NCBI RefSeq assembly: GCF_039655775.1
Contig: NZ_JBBYXJ010000001.1
Coordinates: 2,007,501 to 2,071,500, forward strand
Direction of reading: 5' to 3'
DNA length: 64,000 bases
Source of the DNA: Iodidimonas sp. SYSU 1G8
Lineage (GTDB): Bacteria > Pseudomonadota > Alphaproteobacteria > SMXS01
Positions 53,954 through 63,938 of the stretch are shown one piece after another. Each line of letters opens with the position of its first letter. Positions within the stretch are counted from its first letter, which is position 1. The notes under the pieces were generated by a model. That model saw nothing but the letters and a program-made list of their open reading frames with translations. It was not told the DNA's origin and did no database searches. The position numbers were made by a program, and so were the translations under genes.

Positions 53954-56655
53954 ACACGCGGCTTTCCGATCCGGACCGTCCCTCACCCGACGTCCTGCTG
54001 CATCAGGCACAGGAAGGCCGCGGGCGCCTGAAGATTTTCCTCGGCGCGGCGCCCGGCGTCGGCAAGACCTACGCCATGCTGGAATCGGCCCAGCGCAAGC
54101 AGGCCGAAGGCATCGACGTGGTGGTCGGCGTCGTCGAGAGCCACGGCCGCGCCGAGACCGAGGCGCTGACGCGCGGCCTGAAGATCATCCCCCGCAAGAC
54201 GGTCGAGTATCGCGGCCGGATCATGAGCGAGATGGATCTGGACGCCATCCTCGCCCGCAAGCCGCAGCTGGTGCTCGTCGACGAGCTGGCGCACACCAAT
54301 CTTCCCGGCGGACGCCACGGCAAACGCTTCCAGGATGTCGAGGAACTGCTGGCCGCCGGGATCGATGTCCACACCACGCTGAACATCCAGCACCTCGAGA
54401 GCCTGAACGACGTGGTCGCGCGCATCACCCGCATCCGGGTGCGCGAGACCCTGCCCGACAAGGTGCTGGAGCTGGCGGACGAGATCGAATTGATCGACCT
54501 GCCGCCGGACGACCTGATCCAGCGGCTGCGCGAGGGCAAGGTCTATCTGCGCGACCAAGCCAACCGCGCGGTGAACCATTTCTTCACGCGCGGCAACCTG
54601 ACCGCCCTGCGCGAGCTCGCCCTGCGCGCCGCCGCCGAGCGCGTGGACCGGCAGATGCTGTCCTACATGGCGTCGCACGCCATTCCGGGCCCGTGGCCGA
54701 CGCAAGAGCGGATCATGGTCTGCGTCGACGAAAGCCCCGGCTCGGAAAATCTGATCCGCACGGCCAAGCGCATGGCCGAGCGCCAGAAGGCGCCCTGGCT
54801 GGCGGTACATGTGGAGACCCATCACGACGACCTGTTGCCCGAGGACGCCAAGGACCGGCTGGTCGCCAACATGCTTCTGGCCGAGCAACTGGGCGCCGAG
54901 GCGGTCTCGCTGCCCTCCGATGCCGACATCGCCGAGGAGCTGCTGAATTACGCGGCGCGGCGCAACGCCATGCGCCTGGTGATCGGCCGGCCGCGGCGGT
55001 TCCGGCTGCGCCGGCTGGTGCGCGCCTCGGTGACCGACACGCTGATCCGGCGCGCGGTCGATTTCGACCTGACCATCGTGTCGGCGTCGAAGGAGCGATC
55101 GGTGGAGACGGCGGCGCCTTTGCCGCCAACCGAGCGCAAGATGGCGCTCCGGCCGTTCCTCGACGCTAGCGGGATCGTCGCCCTGTCCACGCTGGTCGCG
55201 TTCGGCGTCGATGCGGTGCTGCCTCTGCCCAACCTGTCGCTGGTGTTCCTGACCGGCGTGCTGGTGACGGCGATCCGGCTGGGCCTGTGGCCGTCGATCT
55301 ATGCCAGCTTCCTCAGCTTCCTGGCCTATAATTTCCTGTTCACGCCGCCGTTTCACACCTTCAGCATCGACCGGCCGGAAGATTCGCTGACCATCGTGTT
55401 CTTCCTGATCGTGGCGACGCTGGTGGGCAATCTGGCCGCGCGCCTGCGCGGCAAGGCGGTGGCGACGCGGCTGACGGCACGGCGCACCGAGAACCTCTAC
55501 GAGTTCAGCCGCCGGGTGGCGAGCGCCGCCAATCTGGAGGACGTGGCCTGGGCGGTGGTTTCTCACGTGGCCAATTCCCTGCAATGCCAGTCGGTGATCC
55601 TGCTGCCGCGCGGCGGGGTGCTGGAAATCGCCGCCGGATTCCCGCCGGAAGACACCCTGACCGCCGGCAACTGGGCCGCCGCCGAATGGGCATGGGCGCA
55701 TGGCAAGCCGGCGGGCTGGTCGTCGGACACGCTGCCCGGGTCCGACTGGCTGTTCGTGCCCATGACCATGAACAGCCGGACCGTCGGGCTGGTCGGCGTG
55801 TCGTTTCCCGGCAGCGAAAAGCAGTTCACCACGGAACAGCGGCGTCTGCTCTTGGCGGTGGTCGACCAGGCGGCACTGGCGGTGGAGCGCACCAATCTGG
55901 CCAGCGACATCGAGGAGCAGCGGCTGCTGACCGAGACGGAGGCGCTGCGCCAGGCGCTGCTGTCGTCCATTTCCCACGATCTGCGCACGCCGCTGGTGTC
56001 GATCATCGGCTCGGTGACGACGCTGCAGGAATATGGCGACACGCTGACGCCCGCCTTCCGGGGCGAACTGATGAGCACGATTCATGAGGAGGCGGAGCGC
56101 CTGAACCGGTTCGTGCAGAACCTGCTCGACATGATCCGGCTGGGTTATGGTGCCGTCGGCCTGCGGCTGGACTGGCTGGACCTGCGCGAAATACTGGGCC
56201 GGGCGCGCGAGAAGACCGCGCGGCAACTGGGCGCGCACGAGGTGACCCTGGAGGTGGCCGAGGACATCGGCCTGCTGCAGGCCGACGGGGTCCTGATCGA
56301 GCAGGTGATCGCCAACCTGCTGGACAACGCGGCCAAATATTCGCCGCCGGGCGCGCCGATCCGCATCACCGCCGCCCGCGAGGCGAACGAGGCCGTCATC
56401 CGCGTGATCGACGCCGGCGCCGGCATTTCGCCCGAGCACCGCGAAGCGGTGTTCGACATGTTCTTCCGGGTCCGGGCCGGGGACCGGCAGCCGGCCGGGA
56501 CCGGACTGGGTCTTGCCATTTGCCGGGGCTTCGTCGAGGCCCATGGCGGCCAGATCCGCGCCGAGGCCGGACCGGGCGGTCTGGGCACCGCCATCGTGGT
56601 GCGGCTGCCGCTGGGCACGGGGCCGCTGGCGCCGGACGCCGAGGATGCCGCATGA
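53950..56655 (+). CDS. kdpD: Osmosensitive K+ channel histidine kinase KdpD
   Basis: A 901-residue sensor kinase, a standard length for KdpD. The order is KdpD sensor domain with Walker A (GAAPGVGKT), a UspA-like domain ([14 protein letters not shown]), four DUF4118 membrane helices (about residues 400-500), GAF-like region, HisKA with His676 ([15 protein letters not shown]), and HATPase with [10 protein letters not shown] and GTGLGLAIC. It phosphorylates KdpE at low potassium. It begins with GTG overlapping the kdpC stop codon. Confidence 0.97.
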   Translation: MNTRLSDPDRPSPDVLLHQAQEGRGRLKIFLGAAPGVGKTYAMLESAQRKQAEGIDVVVGVVESHGRAETEALTRGLKIIPRKTVEYRGRIMSEMDLDAILARKPQLVLVDELAHTNLPGGRHGKRFQDVEELLAAGIDVHTTLNIQHLESLNDVVARITRIRVRETLPDKVLELADEIELIDLPPDDLIQRLREGKVYLRDQANRAVNHFFTRGNLTALRELALRAAAERVDRQMLSYMASHAIPGPWPTQERIMVCVDESPGSENLIRTAKRMAERQKAPWLAVHVETHHDDLLPEDAKDRLVANMLLAEQLGAEAVSLPSDADIAEELLNYAARRNAMRLVIGRPRRFRLRRLVRASVTDTLIRRAVDFDLTIVSASKERSVETAAPLPPTERKMALRPFLDASGIVALSTLVAFGVDAVLPLPNLSLVFLTGVLVTAIRLGLWPSIYASFLSFLAYNFLFTPPFHTFSIDRPEDSLTIVFFLIVATLVGNLAARLRGKAVATRLTARRTENLYEFSRRVASAANLEDVAWAVVSHVANSLQCQSVILLPRGGVLEIAAGFPPEDTLTAGNWAAAEWAWAHGKPAGWSSDTLPGSDWLFVPMTMNSRTVGLVGVSFPGSEKQFTTEQRRLLLAVVDQAALAVERTNLASDIEEQRLLTETEALRQALLSSISHDLRTPLVSIIGSVTTLQEYGDTLTPAFRGELMSTIHEEAERLNRFVQNLLDMIRLGYGAVGLRLDWLDLREILGRAREKTARQLGAHEVTLEVAEDIGLLQADGVLIEQVIANLLDNAAKYSPPGAPIRITAAREANEAVIRVIDAGAGISPEHREAVFDMFFRVRAGDRQPAGTGLGLAICRGFVEAHGGQIRAEAGPGGLGTAIVVRLPLGTGPLAPDAEDAA

Positions 56656-57350
56656 GCGCGCCGGTCGCCCGCATCCTCGTCATCGACGACGAACCGCAGA
56701 TCAGGCGCTTTCTGCGCATCAGCCTGGCGGCGGGCGGCTATGACGTGGTCGAGGCGGGCACCGCGGCCGAGGGAATCTCGCGGCATCTGGACACCCATCC
56801 CGACCTGATCGTGGTCGATCTCGGATTGCCGGACATGGACGGCCAGGACGTGGTGAGCCGGATCCGCGCCCGCTCGGAAACGCCGATCATCGTCCTGTCG
56901 GTACGGGCGGGCGAGAGGGACAAGATCGAGGCGCTGAACCGGGGGGCGAACGACTACGTCACCAAGCCGTTCGGCATCGGCGAGTTCATGGCGCGAATCC
57001 GCGCCACCCTGCGCGCCCGCAACGCGCCTTCCAGCCTGTCGGCGCCCTTCACCGTCGGGCCGGTGAGCATCGACCTGGCGACCCGCAAGGTGAGCATGTC
57101 CGGCGCGCCGGTGAAACTGACCCGCAAGGAATTCGAGCTGCTGCGCCTGCTGGTGGTCAATGCCGGCCGAGTCCTGACCCATCAATATCTGCTGCAGCAG
57201 GTCTGGGGGCCGGCGCATCTGAACGATTCCCATTACCTGCGCATCTATATCGGCCATCTGCGCCAGAAGCTGGGCGATGATCCGGCCGATCCGAAACTGA
57301 TCGTGACCGAGCTCGGTGTAGGGTACCGTCTGGTGGACGAGCCGCGGTAA
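56652..57350 (+). CDS. kdpE: KDP operon response regulator KdpE
   Basis: A 232-residue OmpR/PhoB-type regulator. The receiver has Asp12-Asp13, Asp56 (IVVDLGLPDMDG) and the Lys in VTKPFG; the winged helix has LTRKEFELLRLLVVNAGRVLT and DSHYLRIYIGHLRQKLGDDP. It activates kdpFABC. The ATG at 56652 overlaps the kdpD stop codon by 4 bp. The downstream APC transporter starts 11 bp later and may be co-transcribed. Confidence 0.97.
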   Translation: MSAPVARILVIDDEPQIRRFLRISLAAGGYDVVEAGTAAEGISRHLDTHPDLIVVDLGLPDMDGQDVVSRIRARSETPIIVLSVRAGERDKIEALNRGANDYVTKPFGIGEFMARIRATLRARNAPSSLSAPFTVGPVSIDLATRKVSMSGAPVKLTRKEFELLRLLVVNAGRVLTHQYLLQQVWGPAHLNDSHYLRIYIGHLRQKLGDDPADPKLIVTELGVGYRLVDEPR

Positions 57351-57361
57351 TGGAGGGGAAC

Positions 57362-58747
57362 ATGGCGGGCTGGCGGATCAAACCTTTCGGCAGCCTGTCC
57401 GGACCGGACACGGGCAGCGGCCTGCGCCGCACGCTGGGGCCGGTGCACCTGACGCTGCTCGGCGTCGGCTCCATCGTCGGCACCGGCATCTTCGTGCTGA
57501 CCGGCGTGGGCGCCGAACGGGCGGGCCCCGGCCTGATCCTGGCCTTCGTCATCGCCGGGTTCGTCTGCGCCATGGCGGCGCTGGCCTTCGCCGAGCTGGC
57601 CTCCATGATCCCGGTCTCCGGCAGCGCCTATACCTATACTTATGCGACGCTGGGCGAGCTGGCGGCCTGGATCGTCGGCTGGTGCCTGATCCTGGAATAT
57701 GCGATCGCCGCCAGCGCGGTCGCCGTGGGCTGGTCGGGTTACGTCAGTGGCTGGCTGGCCGCCGAGGGCCTGGCGCTGCCCTATGTCCTGTCGGTGGGAT
57801 ATAACGAGGGCGGCATCCTCAACCTGCCGGCCATCGCCATCGCGCTCGCCACCACGGCCCTGCTGGTCATCGGCACCCATGAGAGCGCCCGGGTCAACGC
57901 GATCCTCGTGGCGCTCAAGCTGGGCGCGCTCACCCTGTTCGTGGTCTTCGCCGGACCGAGCGTCGAGGGCGCGAACTACACGCCTTTCATGCCGTTCGGC
58001 TTCGGCGGCGTCATGTCGGCCGCCGCGCTGATCTTCTTTGCCTTCCTGGGTTTCGACGCCGTGTCGACCGCCGCCGAGGAGACGCGCGATCCCCAGCGCA
58101 CCCTGCCGCTGGGCGTGATCGGCTCCTTGGCGATCTGCACCCTCATCTACATGCTGGTCGCCGCCGTCGCCATCGGCGCCCTGCCGTTCGAGCGCTTCGA
58201 GCACAGCGAGGAGCCGCTCGCCCATATCCTGCGCGCGCTGGATCACAAGCTGGTCGGCGACATCGTCGCGGGCGCGGCCATCGTCACCCTGCCGACGGTC
58301 ATCCTGATGATGCTCTACGGCCAGAGCCGGATTTTCTTTTCCATGTCGCGCGACGGACTGCTGCCGCCGGTGTTCTCGCGGGTGCACGCGACGCGGGGAA
58401 CGCCGCATGTGGTGACGATCATGACCGGCATCATCGTCGCCCTGCTGGCCGGAATCTTCCCGCTCGACGAGATCGCAGAGTTGTCCAACGCGGGCACGCT
58501 GCTGGCCTTCGCCGTGGTCTCGGGCGCCGTGATCGTGCTGCGCGTCACCCAGCCCGACCGGCCGCGCGGCTTCCGCTGCCCGGCGGCGCTGCTGGTCTCG
58601 GGCCTGTCCATCGCCGGCTGCGCCTGGTTGTTCGTCAGCCTTCCCGAGCTGACCATGATCCGCTTCGCGGTCTGGATCGTCATCGGGATCGCCGTCTATT
58701 ACGCCTATGGCTGGCGGCGCAGCCCTCTCGGCGCCGCTACGCCCTGA
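57362..58747 (+). CDS. APC-family amino acid/polyamine permease
   Basis: A 461-residue transporter with about 12-14 helices. VGSIVGTGIFVLTGVG is the first-helix signature of the cationic amino acid transporter (CAT/YfnA-like) group, and FFAFLGFDAVSTAAEETRDPQRTLP is another APC motif. GGAGGGGAAC lies before the ATG at 57362, favouring it over the ATG at 57350. It follows kdpE closely, so it may share control by the Kdp system. The substrate is unknown. The 3' end overlaps the next gene convergently by 11 bp. Confidence 0.9.
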   Translation: MAGWRIKPFGSLSGPDTGSGLRRTLGPVHLTLLGVGSIVGTGIFVLTGVGAERAGPGLILAFVIAGFVCAMAALAFAELASMIPVSGSAYTYTYATLGELAAWIVGWCLILEYAIAASAVAVGWSGYVSGWLAAEGLALPYVLSVGYNEGGILNLPAIAIALATTALLVIGTHESARVNAILVALKLGALTLFVVFAGPSVEGANYTPFMPFGFGGVMSAAALIFFAFLGFDAVSTAAEETRDPQRTLPLGVIGSLAICTLIYMLVAAVAIGALPFERFEHSEEPLAHILRALDHKLVGDIVAGAAIVTLPTVILMMLYGQSRIFFSMSRDGLLPPVFSRVHATRGTPHVVTIMTGIIVALLAGIFPLDEIAELSNAGTLLAFAVVSGAVIVLRVTQPDRPRGFRCPAALLVSGLSIAGCAWLFVSLPELTMIRFAVWIVIGIAVYYAYGWRRSPLGAATP

Positions 58748-60314
58748 TATCGCGGTCCTTGGTCTCGGGCAGGAAGAACAGCACGACCAGGAAGCCCATG
58801 ACGACCACGCTGGTCATGTACCAGAGGCCGGCATAGACATCGCCGGTCGAGACGATGATGTACTGGGAGACGAAGGGCAGCAATCCGCCGAACCAGCCCG
58901 TGCCGAAATGGTACGGCACCGACAGCGACGTGTAGCGCACCTTGGCGGGGAACAGCTCGGTCATGATCGCCGCGACCGGGCCATAGGCGACCGCGGACAG
59001 GAAGATCAGGCACAGCACGATGGCGATCACCAGCACGTAGTTGGTGCCCTCGGCGGTGGACGGATAGCCGGCGGCCTCGAGCGCGGCCGTGATCGCGGCC
59101 TCGTCATACCCTGTCACCCTCTCGCCACCGACGGAGATGACGACATCCGCGCCGGCGTCGCCGGGCGCCTTTTCGTAGCTGACGCCGCGCTTGGCGAGGA
59201 ACGCCATGGCGCGCGCGCAGTCCGCTGTCTGCTTCTCGGCGAAGGCATTGAACGGACAGTCCGTGGCCGCGACGGTGACCGGCGCCCGCTCCATCGCTTC
59301 CGACAGGGCCGGATTGGCCGCGCCCGCGAGCAGATGGAACAACGGGAAGACCAGCAGGGCGGCCATGCCGTAACCGGCGAGCAGCACCTTCTTGCGGCCG
59401 ACCTTGTCGGACACCCAGCCCATCAGGATCATCAGCGGCATGCCCAGGGCGACAGAGGCGGCCATGATCATCTCGGCGTGGCTGGCATCGAGCCGCATGG
59501 TGTCGCGCAGGAAATAGAGCACCGAGAACTGGGCCGTGTACCAGATGACCGTATGGCCCGCGGCGACGCCGAACAGGGCGATCAGCACGAGGCGGGCGCG
59601 CGGCCAGGTCGAGAAGGCTTCCTTCAGCGGGCTCTTGGAGGTCTTGCCCTGCGCCTTCATCTCGGCATAGACCGGGCTTTCCGACAGCTTCAGGCGGATG
59701 TAGAGCGAGATCGCGAGGATCACCAGCGAGAAGGCGAACGGCACGCGCCAGCCCCAGTCGATGAACTCTTCCGGCGACATCGCGGCCTTGACCGACAGGA
59801 CGACCACGATGGACAGCAGGAACCCGGCGCCCGCCGACATCTGGATGAAGCTGGTGTAGAAGCCGCGCTTGCCCGGCGGCGCGTGTTCGGCGACATAGAT
59901 GGCCGCGCCGCCATATTCGCCGCCCAGCGCCAGCCCCTGCATCAGGCGCATGGCGACCAGCAGGATCGGCGCCCAGATGCCGATGGTGGCGTAGTCCGGA
60001 ATGAGCGCGATGGCGAAGGTGGCGAACCCCATCATGGTGATGGTGACGAGGAAGGTATATTTGCGGCCGATCAGATCGCCCAGATGACCGAACACGATGC
60101 CGCCCAGAGGCCGCACCAGAAAGCCGGCGCCGAAAACGGCCAGTGATTTGAGGAAGGCCGCGGTGCCGCTGTCACCAGGGAAGAAGTGCTGCGCCAGCAG
60201 GGCCGCCAGCGTGCCGTAGATGAAGAAATCGTACCACTCGAAGACCGTGCCCAGGGTAGAGGCGGTGATGACCAGCCGGTTGCGCTTGCCGAGGGAGTCC
60301 GCTGAAGTCGACAT
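58737..60314 (-). CDS. MHS-family MFS transporter with enlarged periplasmic loop
   Basis: A 525-residue major facilitator of the metabolite:H+ symporter (ProP/ShiA/KgtP-like) group. TLGTVFEWYDFFIYGTLAAL, RPLGGIVFGHLGDLIGRKYT and LALGGEYGGAAIYVAEHAP are diagnostic. The usual length is about 430-450. The excess is a hydrophilic insert of about 90 residues after helix 9 (which follows SDKVGRKK), containing two cysteines (ATDCPF and TADCARA), predicted periplasmic. The substrate is unknown. Its 3' end overlaps the APC gene by 11 bp. Confidence 0.9.
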   Translation of the reverse strand: MSTSADSLGKRNRLVITASTLGTVFEWYDFFIYGTLAALLAQHFFPGDSGTAAFLKSLAVFGAGFLVRPLGGIVFGHLGDLIGRKYTFLVTITMMGFATFAIALIPDYATIGIWAPILLVAMRLMQGLALGGEYGGAAIYVAEHAPPGKRGFYTSFIQMSAGAGFLLSIVVVLSVKAAMSPEEFIDWGWRVPFAFSLVILAISLYIRLKLSESPVYAEMKAQGKTSKSPLKEAFSTWPRARLVLIALFGVAAGHTVIWYTAQFSVLYFLRDTMRLDASHAEMIMAASVALGMPLMILMGWVSDKVGRKKVLLAGYGMAALLVFPLFHLLAGAANPALSEAMERAPVTVAATDCPFNAFAEKQTADCARAMAFLAKRGVSYEKAPGDAGADVVISVGGERVTGYDEAAITAALEAAGYPSTAEGTNYVLVIAIVLCLIFLSAVAYGPVAAIMTELFPAKVRYTSLSVPYHFGTGWFGGLLPFVSQYIIVSTGDVYAGLWYMTSVVVMGFLVVLFFLPETKDRDIRA

Positions 60315-60512
60315 CGGGGATCCTGCGTAAGTGGACGATACGAATACCGGACCACGTTCCCGCGCGGCGCGTCTTACGCCTTCTTCCCCCGTCCGGACGC
60401 CATATCTGCGCCTGTCACGGCGGTTTCCCTGCCCCGGTGATTTCCGTCATACAGGCACGGGGCGGCTTCCACAAGAAGAAGGGCGCCGCCGCCTGCCCGG
60501 TGTTGGCCCCGC

Positions 60513-61028
60513 CTAGTGCTGGCCGTAGAGTCTGTGCGCCTTGGCCGTCATGTAGTCCATCAGCGCCAGCAGCACGCCCGAGACCACGAAGGCCAGATGG
60601 ACGATCACCAGCCACATCAGGTTTTCCTTGGGCACGTTGTCGATGTCCATGAACTGCTTGAGCAGCTGGATGCCGGAGATGGCGACGATGGAGGCGATCA
60701 GCTTCAGCTTCAACCCGCTGAAATCGACCTTGCCCATCCAGTCGGGCTTGTCCTCGTGATTGTCCACATGGATCTTGGAGACGAAGTTCTCGTAACCCGA
60801 AAAGATCACGATCAGCATCAGCGCGCCGGCCAGCGACAGGTCGATCAGCGACAGGATGCCGAGAATGGTTTCCGATTCCGTCAGGGTGAAAATGATCGGG
60901 ATGATGTGGAACAGTTCCTGGACGAATTTCACCAGCAGCAGCGCGAGAGCGATGATCAGCCCGAAATAGAAAGGCGCCATGAGCCAGCGGCTGGCGAACA
61001 TGATGCGTTCCAGGTTGCGTTCCATCAT
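60513..61028 (-). CDS. UPF0114 (YqhA) family membrane protein
   Basis: A 171-residue membrane protein of UPF0114. It starts MMERNLERIMFASRWLMAPF, the family hallmark, has about four helices and the conserved FSGYENFVSKI and LKLKLIASIVAISGIQLLKQF. The function is unknown. The ATG at 61028 has GAGGGGG upstream. The 198-bp gap downstream to the MFS gene shows no clear terminator. Confidence 0.9.
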   Translation of the reverse strand: MMERNLERIMFASRWLMAPFYFGLIIALALLLVKFVQELFHIIPIIFTLTESETILGILSLIDLSLAGALMLIVIFSGYENFVSKIHVDNHEDKPDWMGKVDFSGLKLKLIASIVAISGIQLLKQFMDIDNVPKENLMWLVIVHLAFVVSGVLLALMDYMTAKAHRLYGQH

Positions 61029-61111
61029 CGACCCCCTCAGGCGATTCATACAGTTGGCGCAAAGGTATCCGGCGCGCGCCAGAGATAAAGCGGAATTTTC
61101 GCAGAGGCGGT

Positions 61112-61864
61112 CTACGCCAGCTGGGTCACCACCACGGCGCCGCGCGGCGTCGCCACCATGGTGTGCTCGTACTGGACGGTCGGCGCCGCCGGCTGGCTGA
61201 GCAGAGTCCATTTATCGTGCGCGGAATCCACCGCCCAGTCCGCGCCCAGCGACAGGAACGGCTCGATGGTAAAGACCAGCCCGTCATGGATGCGGCGCCG
61301 TTCGGAACGGTCGGGCCAGGTGGGAATATGCGACGGGTCTTCGTGCAGCGACCGGCCGACGCCGTGGCTGGCCAGGTTGCGCACCAGCGTGTAGCGGTTC
61401 TTCTGGGCGAAGGCACCGATGGCGTGGCCGATATCCGCCAGCGGCCGGTCCGACTTCACCTGCCGGATGCCGGTCCACAAGGCGCGCTTGCCGTCGCGGC
61501 ACAGCCGGTGGATGCGCGGCGGCACGTCGCCCACCGGAAAGGACGCGCCGGTGTCGGCGAAATAGCCGTCTTTTTCCGCCGACACATCGATGTTCACCAG
61601 ATCGCCGTCGCGGATCACCCGGTCGCCCGGGATTCCGTGCGCGATCTCCTCGTTGACGCTGATGCAGGTCGCGCCGGGAAAGGCATAGATCATCTCCGGG
61701 GCGGACACCGCGCCAGCCTCGTCGAGCATGCGGCGGCCCATGGCGTCCAGCTCCGCGGTGCTGATCCCGGGACGCAGCGCGCCGCCCATGGCCTGCAGCA
61801 CCCGCGCGACGATGGCGCCGATCTCCTTCAGCTTTTCCAGATCGTCGTCATTTTCGATGGTCAC
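61112..61864 (-). CDS. map: Type I methionine aminopeptidase
   Basis: A 250-residue type I methionine aminopeptidase with all five metal ligands: the two Asp in VNIDVSAEKDGYFADTGAS, His in ASHGVGRSLHEDP, Glu in FTIEPF and Glu in QYEHTMV. It removes N-terminal Met from nascent proteins. A separate housekeeping map may exist elsewhere, since this is not near ribosomal genes or glnD. The upstream bases have GGAAAC before the ATG. Confidence 0.92.
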   Translation of the reverse strand: MTIENDDDLEKLKEIGAIVARVLQAMGGALRPGISTAELDAMGRRMLDEAGAVSAPEMIYAFPGATCISVNEEIAHGIPGDRVIRDGDLVNIDVSAEKDGYFADTGASFPVGDVPPRIHRLCRDGKRALWTGIRQVKSDRPLADIGHAIGAFAQKNRYTLVRNLASHGVGRSLHEDPSHIPTWPDRSERRRIHDGLVFTIEPFLSLGADWAVDSAHDKWTLLSQPAAPTVQYEHTMVATPRGAVVVTQLA

Positions 61865-61946
61865 CGCGTTTCCTTCCAGGGGCGAATGGGTCTATCTATT
61901 TATCGGGCATAAACAATCCGGCCACAATCCTTACAAGAGGCGGCGC

Positions 61947-62765
61947 GTGACCGATACTTCGACATTCAGCCTGCTGGCGCCCGGCGAACCGCCGGCCTTC
62001 GAGATCGTCAACCCGGCGGGGTCGAGCAGCGCCTTCCTGATCTGCGATCACGCCTCGAACCGCGTTCCCGCCCGTCTCGGCTCGCTCGGGCTGACCGAAG
62101 CCCAGCGAGCCGATCACATCGCCTGGGATCCCGGCGCGGCGGAGATGGCCCGGCGGCTATCCGTCCTCCTCGACGCACCATTGGTGCTGAGTGGCTACTC
62201 GCGGCTGGTCATCGACTGCAACCGCCCCCGGACCAACCCGCAACTGATGGCGTCCCAAAGCGCGGGCGTGCCCGTGCCGGGCAATACCGCGATCACAGAC
62301 GAAGACAGCGCGGCGCGGCTATCGCAATTGTTCGAGCCCTATCACGAGGCCGTCGAGACACTGCTCGCGGCGCGCGCGGACCGGCCGACCACGCTGCTGT
62401 CGATCCACAGCTTCACGCCCGACATCGGCGACGGCGAGCCGAGGCCGTGGCGGATTGCCATCGCCTACGGAAGAGATGATAGGCTCGCGCGGCTGCTGAT
62501 CCCGGCATTGCGCGCCGACGGCACCATCGTCGGCGACAACCAGCCCTATTCGGTCACGGCGGACAGCGACTATTCCATTCCGGTCCATGGCGAGCGCCGC
62601 GGCATTCCCCACGTGCTGGTGGAAACGCGTCAGGACGGTATCCGCACGCCGGAGACCGCATGGCAATGGGCCGAAAAGCTGGCCGCCGCCTACCGGTCCA
62701 TCGAGGCGGACGCCATCCGGCTTACTCAGAGCGCGGGCGCGGCGCCGCCGGTTGACAGGAGATAA
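61947..62765 (+). CDS. N-formylglutamate amidohydrolase-family protein
   Basis: A 272-residue member of the N-formylglutamate amidohydrolase (HutG-like) family. FLICDHASNRVPARLG, HIAWDPGAAEMARRLS, LVIDCNRP, LLSIHSFTP and GIPHVLVETRQDGI are the conserved blocks including presumed metal and catalytic residues. It probably hydrolyses an N-formyl or related amide substrate. No other hut genes are present. The GTG start at 61947 follows AGAGG. It overlaps the next gene convergently by 40 bp. Confidence 0.9.
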   Translation: MTDTSTFSLLAPGEPPAFEIVNPAGSSSAFLICDHASNRVPARLGSLGLTEAQRADHIAWDPGAAEMARRLSVLLDAPLVLSGYSRLVIDCNRPRTNPQLMASQSAGVPVPGNTAITDEDSAARLSQLFEPYHEAVETLLAARADRPTTLLSIHSFTPDIGDGEPRPWRIAIAYGRDDRLARLLIPALRADGTIVGDNQPYSVTADSDYSIPVHGERRGIPHVLVETRQDGIRTPETAWQWAEKLAAAYRSIEADAIRLTQSAGAAPPVDRR

Positions 62766-63061
62766 CCGCCCACGACCACGGCCTGGACCAGCATCAGCGC
62801 GATGGGGCCATATCCCGCCAGGCGCAACAGCGATTCATGGGGCTTGGCCGCCTGCATCAGCGCGACGAAACCCGCCAGCGCCGGCACGAACGCGATGAGC
62901 TGCCAGCCCAACATGGCCTGCACGCGGGTCACGCCGCTGGTGAAGCCGGTGCCGTCGGACACGACGGTCGCGAGCATGTAATAAGCGACGGCGGTCACCA
63001 CGAGCCAAGCCACCGCCAAGCCGTATACCCAGTTGCGCGTCACCATCGATTTTTCGCCCAT
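62726..63061 (-). CDS. Small four-helix membrane protein, unknown
   Basis: A 111-residue, highly hydrophobic protein with about three membrane segments (LAVAWLVVTAVAYYML, LIAFVPALAGFVALM and IALMLVQAVVVGGYLL). No family is recognised. The alternative start at 63046 (MVTRNW) is possible. Its 3' end overlaps the amidohydrolase gene by 40 bp. Confidence 0.6.
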   Translation of the reverse strand: MGEKSMVTRNWVYGLAVAWLVVTAVAYYMLATVVSDGTGFTSGVTRVQAMLGWQLIAFVPALAGFVALMQAAKPHESLLRLAGYGPIALMLVQAVVVGGYLLSTGGAAPAL

Positions 63062-63125
63062 GACCCGCCGCGACGAGTGGCGGCAGGTCCATCTTCGTTC
63101 ATCGGCGGCGCGCTGTCACCCCGGC

Positions 63126-63938
63126 TCAGTCCGTGGGAACCTCGTCGGTCCACACCTTGAACTGCAGCAGCTCGGTCGGGCCGAAGGAGCTGCTGATCGC
63201 CACGTCGGACGCGTCGCGGCCCCGGGCGATCAGGATGCGCCCGATCCGCGGCGTATTGTGACGGGCATCGAACGTGTACCACTTTCCGTCCAGATAGACC
63301 TCGAACCACGCCGAGAAATCCATGGGGTCTGGCACCGGCGGCACGCCGATGTCGCCGAGATATCCCGTGCAATAGCGCGCCGGGATGTTCAGGCAGCGGC
63401 ACAGCGTGATCGCCAGATGGGCGAAGTCGCGGCACACGGCCTTGCCTTCGGTAAAGGCGTCGAGCGCGGTCCGAGTGGGCCGGGCCTCGGGATAGCTGAA
63501 TCGCAGGTGGTTATGGACGAAATCCACCACCGCCTGGACCTTTTCCCAGCCGCCCTCCACATGACCGAAGCGCGCCCAGGCGAACCCGGCGAGACGGTCG
63601 GTTTCGCAGTAACGGCTGCCGAGCAGGAACATCAGCGCATCGTCGGGCAATTGCTCGACCGGCGTCTGGGGCGTGCCCGGCGCGACGATATCCGGGAGCC
63701 CGGTGTCCTTGACCAGTGCATCGGCATAGATTCGGATCGGTCCAGGCGGGGCGACGAGGCGCGTGCACCAATTGCCGAACGCGTCCCGGTAGGCCTGCAG
63801 CGGCACCGCCGGATCCGTGGCCAAACGATCAGGCGTGATAATGTCCCCCGAGCGGGAGGAATGGATGTTGAGGGTCAAAATCATCGGCGTCGGCTGAACG
63901 CAATGATAGATCAGCTCATAGCCGACGCGAATCTGCAT
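63126..63938 (-). CDS. Transglutaminase-like protein
   Basis: A 270-residue bacterial transglutaminase-like (cysteine protease fold) protein. An N-terminal beta domain (MQIRVGYELIYHC) is followed by the core with the nucleophile Cys in AVCRDFAHLAITLCRCL and DARHNTPRIGR. The position normally held by the catalytic His (DFHAWFE) reads Ser (DFSAWFE). Such genes are often near alpha-E/circularly permuted ATP-grasp genes, which are not visible here. The ATG at 63938 has AGGGAA upstream and is preferred to 63977. Confidence 0.85.
   Translation of the reverse strand: MQIRVGYELIYHCVQPTPMILTLNIHSSRSGDIITPDRLATDPAVPLQAYRDAFGNWCTRLVAPPGPIRIYADALVKDTGLPDIVAPGTPQTPVEQLPDDALMFLLGSRYCETDRLAGFAWARFGHVEGGWEKVQAVVDFVHNHLRFSYPEARPTRTALDAFTEGKAVCRDFAHLAITLCRCLNIPARYCTGYLGDIGVPPVPDPMDFSAWFEVYLDGKWYTFDARHNTPRIGRILIARGRDASDVAISSSFGPTELLQFKVWTDEVPTD

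Noticed and set aside
53983-56544. Very long open frame antisense to kdpD
   Set aside because: It is a mirror of the kdpD codon pattern in GC-rich DNA with no family similarity.
60329-60354. EcfG-like promoter before the MHS transporter gene
   Set aside because: GGAAC is followed by CGTC at 18 bp, outside the accepted spacing and with a mismatched -10 element.
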